Part shown: piece after piece, positions 15,169 through 22,932 of the stretch
How positions within the stretch are numbered: position 1 is the first letter of the stretch
Layout: each line of letters begins with the position of its first letter
Assembly (NCBI RefSeq): GCF_009746625.1
Contig: NZ_VWXL01000014.1
Span: 248,001-312,000, forward strand
Length of the DNA: 64,000 bases
Source of the DNA: Caproicibacter fermentans
GTDB taxonomy: Bacteria; Bacillota; Clostridia; Oscillospirales; Acutalibacteraceae
Reading direction: 5' to 3'
Program-made: the position numbers and the translations under genes
Notes under the pieces: generated by a model
Seen by the model: the letters and a program-made list of their open reading frames with translations, nothing else
Told to the model about the DNA's origin: nothing
Database searches by the model: none

Positions 15169-15974
15169 TTTACCGGTATGACGGCAGCTTTGAAGGGCTT
15201 TTGTGCTGCGTGTTCGAAAGTTACGAGCGAAAGGAAATTCCCTTTGCCGTGCTCCCGCCGGACGACGGCCAGACCATGCTGGCGCCGGAACGGGAAATCG
15301 CCGCCGACCCGGAAAAAGCGGCGCGGGTCGCCGCGTCCATCCCGAAAAAAATCGGGCCGGAGGCAGCCGGTTTTGTCAAGCGTGCGTTTCTGACCTGCCT
15401 GCCGGGGAAAGAACGTCATATTCTCCTGTTTTTGCGCCTTGGGTACCGGCAAGGCCCGCAGGTCATGGGGATGCTTGCGAATGACACGGTCCACGTGCTG
15501 TTTCAGGCGGTCAATTTTCTGGATCGTGAAACGCATCTTTTGAAGGGGTTCCTCAGATTTTCAGAATTTGACGGGGCCCTCGCGGCGGAAATCGAGCCAA
15601 AAAATTTTGTGCTTCCGCTGCTGGCGCCTCACTTTTGCGCGCGCTACCCGGAGGAACGATTCCTGATCTATGACAGAAACCATGGCGCCGCGCTGGTTTA
15701 CCGCCCCTATCAAACGGCGATTATTCCGGCTGACCGCGTGGAGCTGCCGGAACCGGACGAACGGGAACGGGAGGCGCGTGCCCTGTGGCGGCTTTATTAT
15801 AAGACTGTGGAGGTGGAGGGAAGGCATAACCCGGCCTGCCGCAGAAGCCACATGCCGATGCGGTACTGGAACTGCATGACGGAATTCTGCGAACGAAAAG
15901 AAGGGCAAAAAAATCCGCCCCGAACCAACCGGAGCGGGGATCAGAATCAGCTGCCCTTTATTTGTGGATCGTGA
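15153..15974 (+). CDS. TIGR03915 family putative DNA repair protein
   Basis: A 273-residue protein of the TIGR03915 family (probable DNA metabolism protein). It begins with IIYRYDGSFEGLLCCVFESY, the family hallmark, and includes LFLRLGYRQGP and the conserved stretch RRSHMPMRYWNCMTEF near the end. In several bacteria the homologue is fused to a uracil-DNA glycosylase domain. Here it has none. Its ATG lies 16 bases inside the radical SAM gene with GGGAGGAGG ahead, so the two are translationally coupled. The last 17 bases overlap the convergent plsY gene, and that gene's terminator lies inside this coding sequence. Confidence 0.82.
   Translation: MAGNIIYRYDGSFEGLLCCVFESYERKEIPFAVLPPDDGQTMLAPEREIAADPEKAARVAASIPKKIGPEAAGFVKRAFLTCLPGKERHILLFLRLGYRQGPQVMGMLANDTVHVLFQAVNFLDRETHLLKGFLRFSEFDGALAAEIEPKNFVLPLLAPHFCARYPEERFLIYDRNHGAALVYRPYQTAIIPADRVELPEPDEREREARALWRLYYKTVEVEGRHNPACRRSHMPMRYWNCMTEFCERKEGQKNPPRTNRSGDQNQLPFICGS
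15907..15937 (-). terminator. Intrinsic terminator of plsY inside the opposing gene
   Basis: On the minus strand CCGCTCC pairs with GGGGCGG and is followed by ATTTTTTT. It lies 21 bases after the plsY stop and within the 3' end of the convergent repair gene. Confidence 0.7.
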
Positions 15975-16656
15975 GCTTTTTTTCCGTGCCGTTTTTCAGC
16001 CTTCGGATATTTTCCCGGTGCTTCCAAATCAGCAGAGAAGAGATTACGAGCGCGAACAGCGTGGTAATCCAGACGAATGAAAGCGGTATGGCGCCATTTG
16101 CGCCCGCGTGGTAGTCCTGAAAATATAAAAACAGGAAATTCGAGATGGGAAAGGAAATGGCCGCCAGAACCGACCCGAGGGATACGATTCTGGAAAAAGC
16201 AAAAACAAGAGCGAAGATGACAATAGCAACGCTGAAAAGGCGCCAATCCAGCAGTAATAGCATTGCCGCGGATGAAAGGACGCCCTTGCCGCCGCGGAAA
16301 CCGAAATAGACCGGGTAAATATGGCCGATCATGCAGAAAAGCCCGGCTAAATAAGCACCGTACTGGGCAAAGTAAGGCGGGATTCCGGAAAGCGAGCCGA
16401 AATATTGAAAAACGGCCCTTCCGGCGTAGACGGAAACGGCGCCCTTTGAAAAGTCAAAGACCAATGTCAGGATTCCTGCCTTTACCCCGACGGAACGAAG
16501 CACATTGGTTAATCCCGCGTTTCCGCTGCCGAGCGTGCGGATATCCGTGTTGTGACAGAGCCTTTTCGTAAAAATAATGGAAAAGCTGATACTTCCCAGA
16601 AGATAGGACAGGACCGCGACAATCAGCGCGGGCACGGCAATCGAAAAGTCCGGCAT
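15958..16656 (-). CDS. plsY: Glycerol-3-phosphate acyltransferase PlsY
   Basis: A 232-residue integral membrane acyltransferase that moves the acyl group from acyl-phosphate to the 1-position of glycerol-3-phosphate, the first step of phospholipid synthesis. Motif 1 is LGSGNAGLTNVLR, motif 2 is GHIYPVYFGFRGGKG, and a third conserved part lies around SRIVSLGSV. Five to six membrane helices are evident. The C-terminus is longer and more charged than usual. It is transcribed alone from a good promoter. It is closer to the family consensus than the copy at 9228-9854 and is likely the housekeeping enzyme. Confidence 0.93.
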   Translation of the reverse strand: MPDFSIAVPALIVAVLSYLLGSISFSIIFTKRLCHNTDIRTLGSGNAGLTNVLRSVGVKAGILTLVFDFSKGAVSVYAGRAVFQYFGSLSGIPPYFAQYGAYLAGLFCMIGHIYPVYFGFRGGKGVLSSAAMLLLLDWRLFSVAIVIFALVFAFSRIVSLGSVLAAISFPISNFLFLYFQDYHAGANGAIPLSFVWITTLFALVISSLLIWKHRENIRRLKNGTEKKLTIHK

Positions 16657-16751
16657 AATCGTTTCTCCCCCCGTTTAAAAGCCTTCCCCGCAGGCGGATC
16701 CATCCTCCGCATTGCCGCCGAACAATCATGCGGCCGGGGCGCCATGGCAAT

Positions 16752-16780
16752 ATCATAACACCGACATTCCGTTTTTTCAA
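16752..16780 (-). promoter_or_regulatory. Sigma-A promoter of plsY
   Basis: On the minus strand TTGAAA (16780-16775), a 17-base spacer and TATGAT (16757-16752), about 95 bases upstream of the plsY start. Confidence 0.7.
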
Positions 16781-16948
16781 GGAGATACTTTGCGATGGCT
16801 CAATTACATCGCCCGGAGGCCGTTAGGGCTGCGGCCGATGCTCATTTAAAACGAATGCAGTCCGACCGTACGGCTGCTAAAATAGAATCGGGATAAACTT
16901 AGCTGAGAAATAGAATCCATGGTAAACGGTCTGAAAGGAGTAAGTCAA

Positions 16949-17365
16949 ATGAAATCGTACCGAAAGGAACTCTTCTTCCATCTGCCGACCCGGCGTGGAA
17001 TTGTCAACATTACTCGGCAGGTGGAGGCCGCCCTGAAGGAAAGCGGCGTAAAAGAAGGGCTTGTATTGGTTAACGCCATGAATATCACGGCGAGCGTGTT
17101 CATCAACGACGAGGAAAGCGGGCTCCATCAGGATTTTGAGGACTGGCTGGAAAAGCTCGCGCCGGAAAAGCCGTACAGCCGCTACCGGCACAACGGCTAC
17201 GAGGACAACGCCGACGCGCATTTGAAGCGCACGGTTATGGGGCGGGAGGTCGTTGTGGCGGTCACGGAGGGGAAACTGGATTTCGGCACCTGGGAGCAGA
17301 TTTTTTATTTCGAATTCGACGGAAAACGGGACAAGCATGCGCTTGTGAAAATCATAGGAGAGTGA
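16949..17365 (+). CDS. YjbQ/UPF0047 family protein (secondary thiamine-phosphate synthase type)
   Basis: A 138-residue YjbQ-family protein. It shows the typical opening ([17 protein letters not shown]), [18 protein letters not shown], the His/Asp-containing [20 protein letters not shown], and ends with [17 protein letters not shown]. Family members form trimers and show weak thiamine-phosphate synthase activity in vitro. The physiological role is unsettled. The ATG at 16949 follows AAAGGAG by eight bases and is preferred to an ATG 30 bases earlier. Its 3' end overlaps the convergent DUF1848 gene by 14 bases. Confidence 0.9.
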   Translation: MKSYRKELFFHLPTRRGIVNITRQVEAALKESGVKEGLVLVNAMNITASVFINDEESGLHQDFEDWLEKLAPEKPYSRYRHNGYEDNADAHLKRTVMGREVVVAVTEGKLDFGTWEQIFYFEFDGKRDKHALVKIIGE

Positions 17366-18287
17366 GCTGAGACTTTTTCAGCGAAGCCGCTTTTCGTTCG
17401 GTCACCCGATCGGATTCCGATAAATGCCCTGCGAGCAGCGGAGAATGCGGGTCGTGGCTCCGGGTTTTTCTGCGGAGGGTTTCCTCGCCGCCGCAGGCGT
17501 AGCAGTAGACGCAGCCGTGCCGGCAGGTGTCGTAAGCGCCGATGTCAACGCTCTGCAAACAGCCGCACTCGGGTCGTTGGTTCGGGTCTTTTGCACCGTC
17601 GATCGGGCAGCCGGCCAGCCGCTCAATTCTGCTTCGGTCGATGCAGCTCGCGTGTTCTATCCCAAAGCTTGAAAGGTCGATCGCTTCTGAACAGGTTTTC
17701 AGCGCAATCCCGTTCTTTTGCGCGGTTTCGGCGAAACCCGACGCAATCCGGCGCATTTCCTCCGGCCGGATTTCACGGACGAGGCCCGCGGTTCGGCGGG
17801 ACATTTTACTGTAACGGTCCACAAAACTGAACACACATTCCTCCGTCAGGCCGCCGATCCGTTCGCAAAGCTCGCGAAAGGACCGCATGTGCCAGTCGGG
17901 AGTCAGCTTGTCGTTCAAAATCACGGGGTCGTAGCGCCAGACGACGCGGCTGCGCCCGACTGCCCGGCTGAGGCGGCGAAAGGCTTCGATACGGGCGTCT
18001 CTGCCGGGCAGATACCGCTCGATCGCATTGCCGTAGGGATTCAGCGTGAACTGAAAGTAAAATTCATACCCCATTTGCCGGATTTCTTCCAGTATGTCCA
18101 GCATGGGGGCCGGGTTTTTGGTCCAGAATACGATGCAGTCGATTGTTTCCGGGGAAAGGACGACACGGGAGACCTGAGACGGGCTCATCGGGTTGCGAAC
18201 CAGAACATAACCCTGTTTCAGGCGATGAAGGAACCATTCGGAATAGAACGCGGGAAGGTCCGTTCTTCTGCTTGCGGAAAGAATCAT
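17352..18287 (-). CDS. DUF1848 family protein
   Basis: A 311-residue DUF1848 protein. It begins [18 protein letters not shown] and contains [32 protein letters not shown] and [14 protein letters not shown]-terminal Cys cluster includes [14 protein letters not shown] and HGCVYCYA. The CxxxC..C arrangement suggests an iron-sulfur or radical-SAM-like site placed at the C-terminus. Function is unknown. The ATG at 18287 has GGAGG nine bases upstream. It is divergent from a WYL-domain regulator 45 bases away, a pairing that may mean local control. Confidence 0.85.
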   Translation of the reverse strand: MILSASRRTDLPAFYSEWFLHRLKQGYVLVRNPMSPSQVSRVVLSPETIDCIVFWTKNPAPMLDILEEIRQMGYEFYFQFTLNPYGNAIERYLPGRDARIEAFRRLSRAVGRSRVVWRYDPVILNDKLTPDWHMRSFRELCERIGGLTEECVFSFVDRYSKMSRRTAGLVREIRPEEMRRIASGFAETAQKNGIALKTCSEAIDLSSFGIEHASCIDRSRIERLAGCPIDGAKDPNQRPECGCLQSVDIGAYDTCRHGCVYCYACGGEETLRRKTRSHDPHSPLLAGHLSESDRVTERKAASLKKSQLTLL

Positions 18288-18332
18288 TTTGCACCTCCGG
18301 GATATCAATTTGCTTTGAAAGAGGGTGAAACG

Positions 18333-19238
18333 ATGCAGGTGGGCCGTCTGTTTGATATTGTCTATCAGCTGCTTCTGCACGGCAGCGTGACCGCCGCCGA
18401 CCTTGCGGAGCGGTTTGAGGTTTCAACGCGAACCGTCTATCGCGATATTGAGGCCCTCAGCGAGGCCGGCATACCGGTTTATGCCAGCAGGGGCAGAAAC
18501 GGCGGAATTTCTTTAATCGACCGCTTCGTTTTGGACCGGTCGCTTCTTTCGGAGCAGGAGCAGGACGAGATTCTTTTCGCCCTGCAGAGTGTTCGGGCCG
18601 CGAGAACCGGCCGCGATGGGGAGCTTCTTTCACGGCTCAGCAGCGTCTTTAAGAGGGAAAGCCCGGACTGGATTGAAGCGGATTTTACAGACTGGGGAAG
18701 TGGGAAAGAGGAGAAAGACAGGTTCGCCCTGCTGAAAAGCGCTGTTTTGCAGCGCCGGGTAATCGGCTTTACTTATTATAACGCAAAAGGCGAAAGCAGG
18801 GAACGTCTGGCCGAACCCGTCAAGCTTATTTTTAAAAACAGCTGGTATCTTCAGGCGTTCTGCCTGAGCCGGCAGGATTACCGTACGTTTAAAATCAGCA
18901 GAATGGAACAGGTCCGGCTTACGGAGCAAAGTTTCGAAAAACGCGAGGCGCCGCTCCCTGACCTCGACGAGAAAGGCATTGCGATGGGGGAGCTCAGCCT
19001 GCTGTTTTCTCCTCGGCTTGCTTACCGCGTCCGTGATGAATTTCATCCATCCTGCATCAGCGCCCGGCCGGACGGTTCCTTTGCCGTGACGACGAGTTAT
19101 CCCGCCGGCGACTGGATTATCGGTTATCTGCTGTCCTTCGGGAGCGGCGTCACGGTGCTTGCGCCGGACGCAATCCGTGAGCAGGTACAAAAAGAAGCTG
19201 AGGGGATCCAAAGAAATTATTTCAAGGAAAAAACATGA
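18333..19238 (+). CDS. YafY-type HTH and WYL domain transcriptional regulator
   Basis: A 301-residue regulator with an N-terminal helix-turn-helix (VTAADLAERFEVSTRTVYRD at about 20-39), then a wing with SRGRNGG. A WYL domain follows from about residue 135 to 215 (IGFTYYNAKGES, NSWYLQAFCLSRQDYRTF). A WCX-type C-terminal domain completes it. WYL domains bind nucleotides or other small ligands. The gene starts 45 bases from the divergent DUF1848 gene, which is the most obvious target. The ribosome site is GAGGGTG. Confidence 0.87.
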   Translation: MQVGRLFDIVYQLLLHGSVTAADLAERFEVSTRTVYRDIEALSEAGIPVYASRGRNGGISLIDRFVLDRSLLSEQEQDEILFALQSVRAARTGRDGELLSRLSSVFKRESPDWIEADFTDWGSGKEEKDRFALLKSAVLQRRVIGFTYYNAKGESRERLAEPVKLIFKNSWYLQAFCLSRQDYRTFKISRMEQVRLTEQSFEKREAPLPDLDEKGIAMGELSLLFSPRLAYRVRDEFHPSCISARPDGSFAVTTSYPAGDWIIGYLLSFGSGVTVLAPDAIREQVQKEAEGIQRNYFKEKT

Positions 19239-19301
19239 CATACTGCTGTCAGATTATATCTGGTATTCTTGAAACATCAAAGAAGAGAGGATGTTTTTAC
19301 A

Positions 19302-19559
19302 ATGGAAAATCAAAAAATCTGCCAAAGCTGCGGGATGCCGATGACGAAGGACGAGGAGTTTGGCACGAATGCAGGCGGCAGTAAAAATGAAGAGTTCTGC
19401 TGCTACTGTTTTAAAAACGGAGCGTTTACCGCGGACTGCACGATGGAGGAAATGATCGATTTCTGCGCGTCTGTTCCGGGATTGTTTCAGGATAAGGAAC
19501 AGGCGAAGAAAGAAATGCGGCAGTCGTTTCCAAAGCTGAAACGCTGGGCGGCAGAATAA
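19302..19559 (+). CDS. Small zinc-ribbon protein
   Basis: An 85-residue protein with a putative zinc-ribbon domain: CQSCGMPM, then after about 25 residues EEFCCYCFKNGAF, then DCTMEEMIDFC. The family is widespread in Clostridia and is sometimes seen next to or fused with regulators. Function is unknown. The ATG at 19302 is chosen because the conserved region starts at once and GAGAGG precedes it by about 12 bases. A very strong terminator follows. Confidence 0.82.
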   Translation: MENQKICQSCGMPMTKDEEFGTNAGGSKNEEFCCYCFKNGAFTADCTMEEMIDFCASVPGLFQDKEQAKKEMRQSFPKLKRWAAE

Positions 19560-19570
19560 CCAATACCGAT

Positions 19571-19613
19571 AAAAGACGACTGCCCCGGACAAAGCCCGGG
19601 GCAGTCGTCTTTT
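19571..19613. terminator. Strong bidirectional terminator
   Basis: AAAAGACGACTGCCCCGG pairs perfectly with its complement over a seven-base loop (18 pairs) and is flanked by A and T runs. It ends the zinc-ribbon gene and, on the other strand, the two micro-protein genes. The last two bases overlap the stop codon of the 52-residue gene. Confidence 0.9.
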
Positions 19614-19770
19614 ATATTTTATTCATTAATTCAAAATGCTCGGCAGCTTTTTCCAGTTCTCCGAGCGTCGAAATCTCGACGCCGGATTCAATGATTCTGT
19701 CCTTAATCTCAATCGGCAGGGACTCGAAATATTCCCTGAGGTCCGGATTGTTTTCATAATAAGTTCCCAT
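19612..19770 (-). CDS. 52-residue hypothetical protein, paralogue of its neighbour
   Basis: A short gene with ATG at 19770 and the ribosome site GGAGGCGCAA directly ahead. The protein contains NPDLREYFESLP, then IEIKDRIIESGVEISTLGEL and EKAAEHFELMN. It is acidic, helical in appearance, and has no signal or membrane segment. It aligns with the upstream 59-residue protein through a shared xxYFExLP motif, equal spacing to the next amphipathic helix and a terminal LxxAExx. The stop codon abuts the terminator. I do not recognise a named family. Length, ribosome site and duplication argue that it is expressed. Confidence 0.65.
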   Translation of the reverse strand: MGTYYENNPDLREYFESLPIEIKDRIIESGVEISTLGELEKAAEHFELMNKI

Positions 19771-19794
19771 TTGCGCCTCCGTATTGATGCGGAT

Positions 19795-19974
19795 TCAGGC
19801 GCCTCGATAGGAATCGTCCTTCATATAGCTTTCAGCGAGCAGCCTCATAGACTTCACTCCGTCAATCTGTTCGGCGTGCTTTCTGACCGCTTCCCTTGCG
19901 TATTGAGGAAGCGTTTCAAAGTATTCTTTTGCTTTTGGGTCCGAATCCAGCAAGCGCCCGAGTTGATCCGCCAT
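19795..19974 (-). CDS. 59-residue hypothetical protein, paralogue of its neighbour
   Basis: ATG at 19974 with GGGGTG seven bases upstream. The protein contains DSDPKAKEYFETLP, then QYAREAVRKHAEQIDGVKSM and LLAESYMKDD. The EYFE(T/S)LP core and the helix that follows match the 52-residue product 24 bases downstream, so the pair arose by tandem duplication. Both are driven by one promoter. No cysteines, glycine-rich leader or processing motif suggest a bacteriocin or RiPP. A role as a small adaptor or spore-associated protein is possible but unsupported. Confidence 0.65.
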   Translation of the reverse strand: MADQLGRLLDSDPKAKEYFETLPQYAREAVRKHAEQIDGVKSMRLLAESYMKDDSYRGA

Positions 19975-19993
19975 ATATTTTCACCCCGAACTT

Positions 19994-20023
19994 ATTATTC
20001 GCTGCTTAACCGGATTCTTTCAA
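19994..20023 (-). promoter_or_regulatory. Promoter of the micro-protein pair
   Basis: On the minus strand TTGAAA (20023-20018), an 18-base spacer and AATAAT (19999-19994), 20 bases upstream of the 59-residue gene. Confidence 0.55.
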
Positions 20024-20041
20024 GTTAATTTTTTACAGATA

Positions 20042-20899
20042 CTAATCTTTCTTCATAAACTCACGAAGGCTGTTCAAAGAGCTTTCACAGTCGTGAATTC
20101 CCATTTCATAAATCTGAATTAATTTTTCAGGGTCCTTTTCATACCTGCTTGTGATAATCGGAACGCTTGGGCGAATAACAAACGCCTTTTCGGTTTTTTC
20201 CTGTCTGCGGCAAACGTCGAGTTCGTTGTTATAGGTTTCAGGCCGCTTCATCATCGCTTCGACAAAAAGGGGATAGTCGCCGTATTTAACCCGAAGCACC
20301 GAGCGCGGAAATTCGGGGTGAGGGCCTTTTCGATAGGTTCTGTCGCGTGTCAGTACGATAACATTGCGATCGTTTCCGTCAAAAATGGAGCGCTCAATCG
20401 GGATCGGCATACTGCAGCCGCCATCCAAAAGCTCATGACCGAGATAAGACACAATGTTGGAGATAAAAGGCAGCGAGCAGGACGCCCGGACCGCCGTCAT
20501 AGTTTCGTCCAGCTGAGATTTGTCAAAGAAGACAGTCTGACCCGTTTTCAGGTCTGTTGCACCGACTTTCAGGTCGGTCGGAGAATTGAAAAATGTTTCA
20601 TAGTCAAAGGGCAGAAGAGAATGGAACAGTTCTCCGAACATAAAATCAAAGCCGAACAGGGAACCGGTTCTTTGCAGATTGCTGACGCTGATATAGCGTT
20701 CATCTGTGGAGTACCGAATCATCTCTCGCGCGAAATCCCTGGTGTTTTGCTTGCTGATATAATTGAGCGCATTGGAAGCCCCGGCGGAAATTCCGTAAAC
20801 GCTTGGAAATTCAATTCCGGTTTCCGTCAGAACAGTTAAAACGCCGGCGGTGTACCAGCCCCGCATGCCGCCGCCTTCCAGCACAAGACCAATCGACAT
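20042..20899 (-). CDS. Patatin-like phospholipase
   Basis: A 285-residue patatin-family serine hydrolase of the RssA/YchK type. The oxyanion loop is GLVLEGGGMRGWYTAGVL, the nucleophile elbow is GISAG, and the catalytic aspartate is in LLDGGCSMPIPIE. A Ser/Asp dyad would hydrolyse acyl esters of phospholipids. There is no signal peptide, so it acts on the cytoplasmic face. The C-terminal DUF6363-like part (KAFVIRPSVPI, EKDPEKLIQIYEMG) is typical of the bacterial subgroup. It is a single-gene unit with its own promoter. Confidence 0.9.
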   Translation of the reverse strand: MSIGLVLEGGGMRGWYTAGVLTVLTETGIEFPSVYGISAGASNALNYISKQNTRDFAREMIRYSTDERYISVSNLQRTGSLFGFDFMFGELFHSLLPFDYETFFNSPTDLKVGATDLKTGQTVFFDKSQLDETMTAVRASCSLPFISNIVSYLGHELLDGGCSMPIPIERSIFDGNDRNVIVLTRDRTYRKGPHPEFPRSVLRVKYGDYPLFVEAMMKRPETYNNELDVCRRQEKTEKAFVIRPSVPIITSRYEKDPEKLIQIYEMGIHDCESSLNSLREFMKKD

Positions 20900-20924
20900 G
20901 ATGGATCATCCTCCTGTTTTCATC

Positions 20925-20953
20925 ATTATAAGATAAATGAGAGTCGAAAACAA
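20925..20953 (-). promoter_or_regulatory. Promoter of the patatin-like gene
   Basis: On the minus strand TTGTTT (20953-20948), a 17-base spacer and a perfect TATAAT (20930-20925), 26 bases before the start codon. Confidence 0.65.
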
Positions 20954-20989
20954 GAGTTTCAAATAATTTAGAAATTTTTGATTTTTTAC

Positions 20990-21018
20990 TTGATTTTCGA
21001 CAGCATATACGTTATAAT
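20990..21018 (+). promoter_or_regulatory. Promoter of tRNA-Val
   Basis: TTGATT (20990-20995), a 17-base spacer and TATAAT (21013-21018), about 30 bases before the tRNA 5' end. Confidence 0.75.
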
Positions 21019-21047
21019 AATCAAGCGCTTTAAGAACGATTTAATAT

Positions 21048-21124
21048 GGATGTTTAGCTCAGCTGGCTAGAGCGTTCGCTTGACGTGCGAAAGGTCATAG
21101 GTTCGAGTCCTATAACGTCCACCA
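21048..21124 (+). tRNA. tRNA-Val (GAC)
   Basis: A full cloverleaf is visible. Acceptor GGATGTT pairs with AACGTCC, the D-loop has AGCTCAGCTGGCTAGAGC, and the anticodon stem TTCGC/GCGAA encloses TTGACGT with anticodon GAC (reads GUC). The T-arm has GGTTCGAGTCC. CCA is encoded at 21122-21124. It is an isolated tRNA followed by a terminator and by sequence with signs of integration. Confidence 0.95.
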
Positions 21125-21127
21125 TAA

Positions 21128-21179
21128 AGAAATCCCCGGAAAATCCAGCAGGAATGCGGATTTCAGGGGATTTCTCTTT
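21128..21179 (+). terminator. Terminator of tRNA-Val
   Basis: AGAAATCCCC pairs with GGGGATTTCT, and an inner AAATCC pairs with GGATTT. A short T-rich tail follows directly after the tRNA. Confidence 0.75.
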
Positions 21180-21271
21180 GCCTATTGTTTAGGTTTGACC
21201 CTTTAATTGACCCTTTCTTGAGAGCACAATCTGATTATTTATATTCTACGAGTATCATGGAGGTTGTGATA

Positions 21272-21673
21272 ATGGTGAGAAAAGAAAAATATTTGTATTT
21301 CTATTTGCTCCTTTTTTTATTGATGACAGTAGGCGCATTTATATGGCAAATGTTTTTTCCCAATGTTGCAGAAACATTTTCGGTATGGAGGATGAGCCGG
21401 GGATGGCAAGCCGAAATTGCTTTATGGAATGTTGGGATTGACGCGGGCATTATAATTACACTGGTTAAGCGTAACTTTGAATATGCAGAAATACTCACGC
21501 TTGTTTCGGTTGTACTTTGCATTTTATTGGGAGGACACCACCTTATTTATGCACTGGCGACAACTAGCGGCAATACCACCCTGCATTGGATGGGAGCAAT
21601 TGAGGTGCTTTTTATAGGCGGAGGAGCCGGAATTGCTTCCCTTATTAAATCTCACTGCTTAAAAAAACAGTAA
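21272..21673 (+). CDS. Hypothetical four-helix membrane protein
   Basis: A 133-residue protein with about four hydrophobic segments: residues 8-26, 50-66, 72-92 and 105-123. Recognisable words are LLFLLMTVGAFIWQMFF, GGHHLIYAL and GGGAGIASLI. It resembles small uncharacterised membrane proteins found in many Firmicutes. No function can be given. The ATG at 21272 follows GGAGG by eight bases and is preferred to earlier in-frame starts. It is the first gene after tRNA-Val and has a more AT-rich composition than the core genes. Confidence 0.65.
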   Translation: MVRKEKYLYFYLLLFLLMTVGAFIWQMFFPNVAETFSVWRMSRGWQAEIALWNVGIDAGIIITLVKRNFEYAEILTLVSVVLCILLGGHHLIYALATTSGNTTLHWMGAIEVLFIGGGAGIASLIKSHCLKKQ

Positions 21674-21760
21674 GAAAGCTTTGTTTTAATTGACTTTGCT
21701 TAATGAGCATACTGAACGGTCCGGCAAAGAATTTGAGCTTCACATAATGATGTTTATTCT

Positions 21761-22045
21761 GTGATTTTAAGCGGCGGAATGAATATTACGCGGCTGCTGG
21801 CGCTTTGCCCGGAAGGACATGTGACTGGAGTGGGTGATTCGCCCGTCAGCGTGGAAAGCGTCGCGTAAAAACAATACGGCGGCGATCAGTACGGCTAGAA
21901 CACTGCCGGCGAGAAGTGGACGAGTAAGATGGAAGGAATGACCATTTTTAACGCAGAGCAGCTTTTGAAAAGCGCGGGATTTACGGATATTCAAACAGCG
22001 GCGACGCAAAAACCGCCATTGGCTTTGCTTGAAAACCAAGAAAGG
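21761..22045 (+). pseudogene. Remnant of a class I SAM-dependent methyltransferase
   Basis: Two pieces of a methyltransferase survive. From 21761 the translation reads ILSGGMNITRLLALCPEGHV then TGV and PVSVES before a stop. This corresponds to the SAM-binding GxGxG strand and the following helix with deletions. From about 21945 the C-terminal motif NAEQLLKSAGFTDIQT and KPPLALL appears. The middle of the protein is missing, and the second piece runs in frame without a stop into the MBL-fold gene. It is a decayed gene consistent with a rearranged, acquired region. Confidence 0.65.
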
Positions 22046-22057
22046 GAGAATCAAGAA

Positions 22058-22930
22058 ATGTCTAAGAAGGCTTCAAAATTTCAGGAAAAATATATGGCTA
22101 TGATTTATCGAGGTAAGGAAATTTTCAAACCCCTTAATACCGGTGTGATTGATGAACACGTGAAGTGTGTCAGAGAGTTTGTCGCCAACATCTTCTTCTA
22201 TACAAAGAACGGACAGACGATCATGATTGATGCCGGATATAATTATGAACGCCTGAAAGAGAAGATGGAATGGCTTGATCTGGATCCGGAGAATATTAAA
22301 GATATTCTGGTGACCCACCAGGACACCGATCATGTTGGCGCGATCGAAGCTGACAGTAATCAGTTGTTTAAGAATGCAACAATTTATATCGGAGAAATCG
22401 AAAATAAATATTTGACCGGTGAAGTGCGCCGCAAAGTGATTTTCCACTTGTTTAAGCTTCCGCAGGTAACAATAAATAACAAGAAAATTCTTCTTAAGGA
22501 CGGGCAGGGATTCACCATCGGAAACATTAAGGTAGAAGCTTTTCTGGTCCCGGGACATACATGGGGGCACATGGTCTATCTCATCGATGATACATATCTT
22601 TTTACCGGCGATACCATCTGGTTCGGTGCAGACGGAGGATATAGCTTTATTAATGCTCTTGCTGAGGATATCGCATTGGAAAAGAGATCACTGGCGATAC
22701 TTGAGAAAAAGTTGAGGGAAAGGCATTTGAACCCGATCATCATCACAGGACATACCGGATATTCGGATGATATCAATTTTTCTTTTGCCCATCGTGATGA
22801 GGTATGCAACAGTATGAAAAAACAGAAGCCGCATGATCCGGATGCACCATATGATGGGTATGACGAGAGTGATGATACGGAAGAGAAGACAAGGACGATT
22901 CGATTAAAAAGGGCTAACCGCGTAAAGTAA
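22058..22930 (+). CDS. MBL-fold metallohydrolase
   Basis: A 290-residue metallo-beta-lactamase-fold protein. The metal motif is THQDTDHVG, with Asp in place of the usual second His, a variant common in clostridial members. GHTWGHMVYL and TGDTIWFG give the other ligands, and GHTGYSDD lies near the end. The ATG at 22058 with AAGGGAG upstream is preferred. The open frame extends upstream only because it joins the methyltransferase remnant. The C-terminal 30 residues are acidic then basic and probably unstructured. The substrate is unknown. Confidence 0.8.
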   Translation: MSKKASKFQEKYMAMIYRGKEIFKPLNTGVIDEHVKCVREFVANIFFYTKNGQTIMIDAGYNYERLKEKMEWLDLDPENIKDILVTHQDTDHVGAIEADSNQLFKNATIYIGEIENKYLTGEVRRKVIFHLFKLPQVTINNKKILLKDGQGFTIGNIKVEAFLVPGHTWGHMVYLIDDTYLFTGDTIWFGADGGYSFINALAEDIALEKRSLAILEKKLRERHLNPIIITGHTGYSDDINFSFAHRDEVCNSMKKQKPHDPDAPYDGYDESDDTEEKTRTIRLKRANRVK

Positions 22931-22932
22931 TA

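Noticed and set aside
16795-16896. A 33-codon open frame with AAGGAGATAC upstream between plsY and yjbQ
   Set aside because: The purine-rich word is explained by the minus-strand plsY promoter (TTGAAA) at the same bases, and the peptide has no recognisable features. Kept only as a remote possibility.
19636-20028. A 130-codon plus-strand frame opposite the micro-protein genes
   Set aside because: It is antisense to two short genes that have ribosome sites and mutual similarity, and its translation looks like shadow sequence.
21181-21245. Reverse-strand reading KKGSIKGSNL next to tRNA-Val, like some integrase C-termini
   Set aside because: Only about 20 codons are open and a stop lies directly upstream, so it cannot be called even as a fragment.
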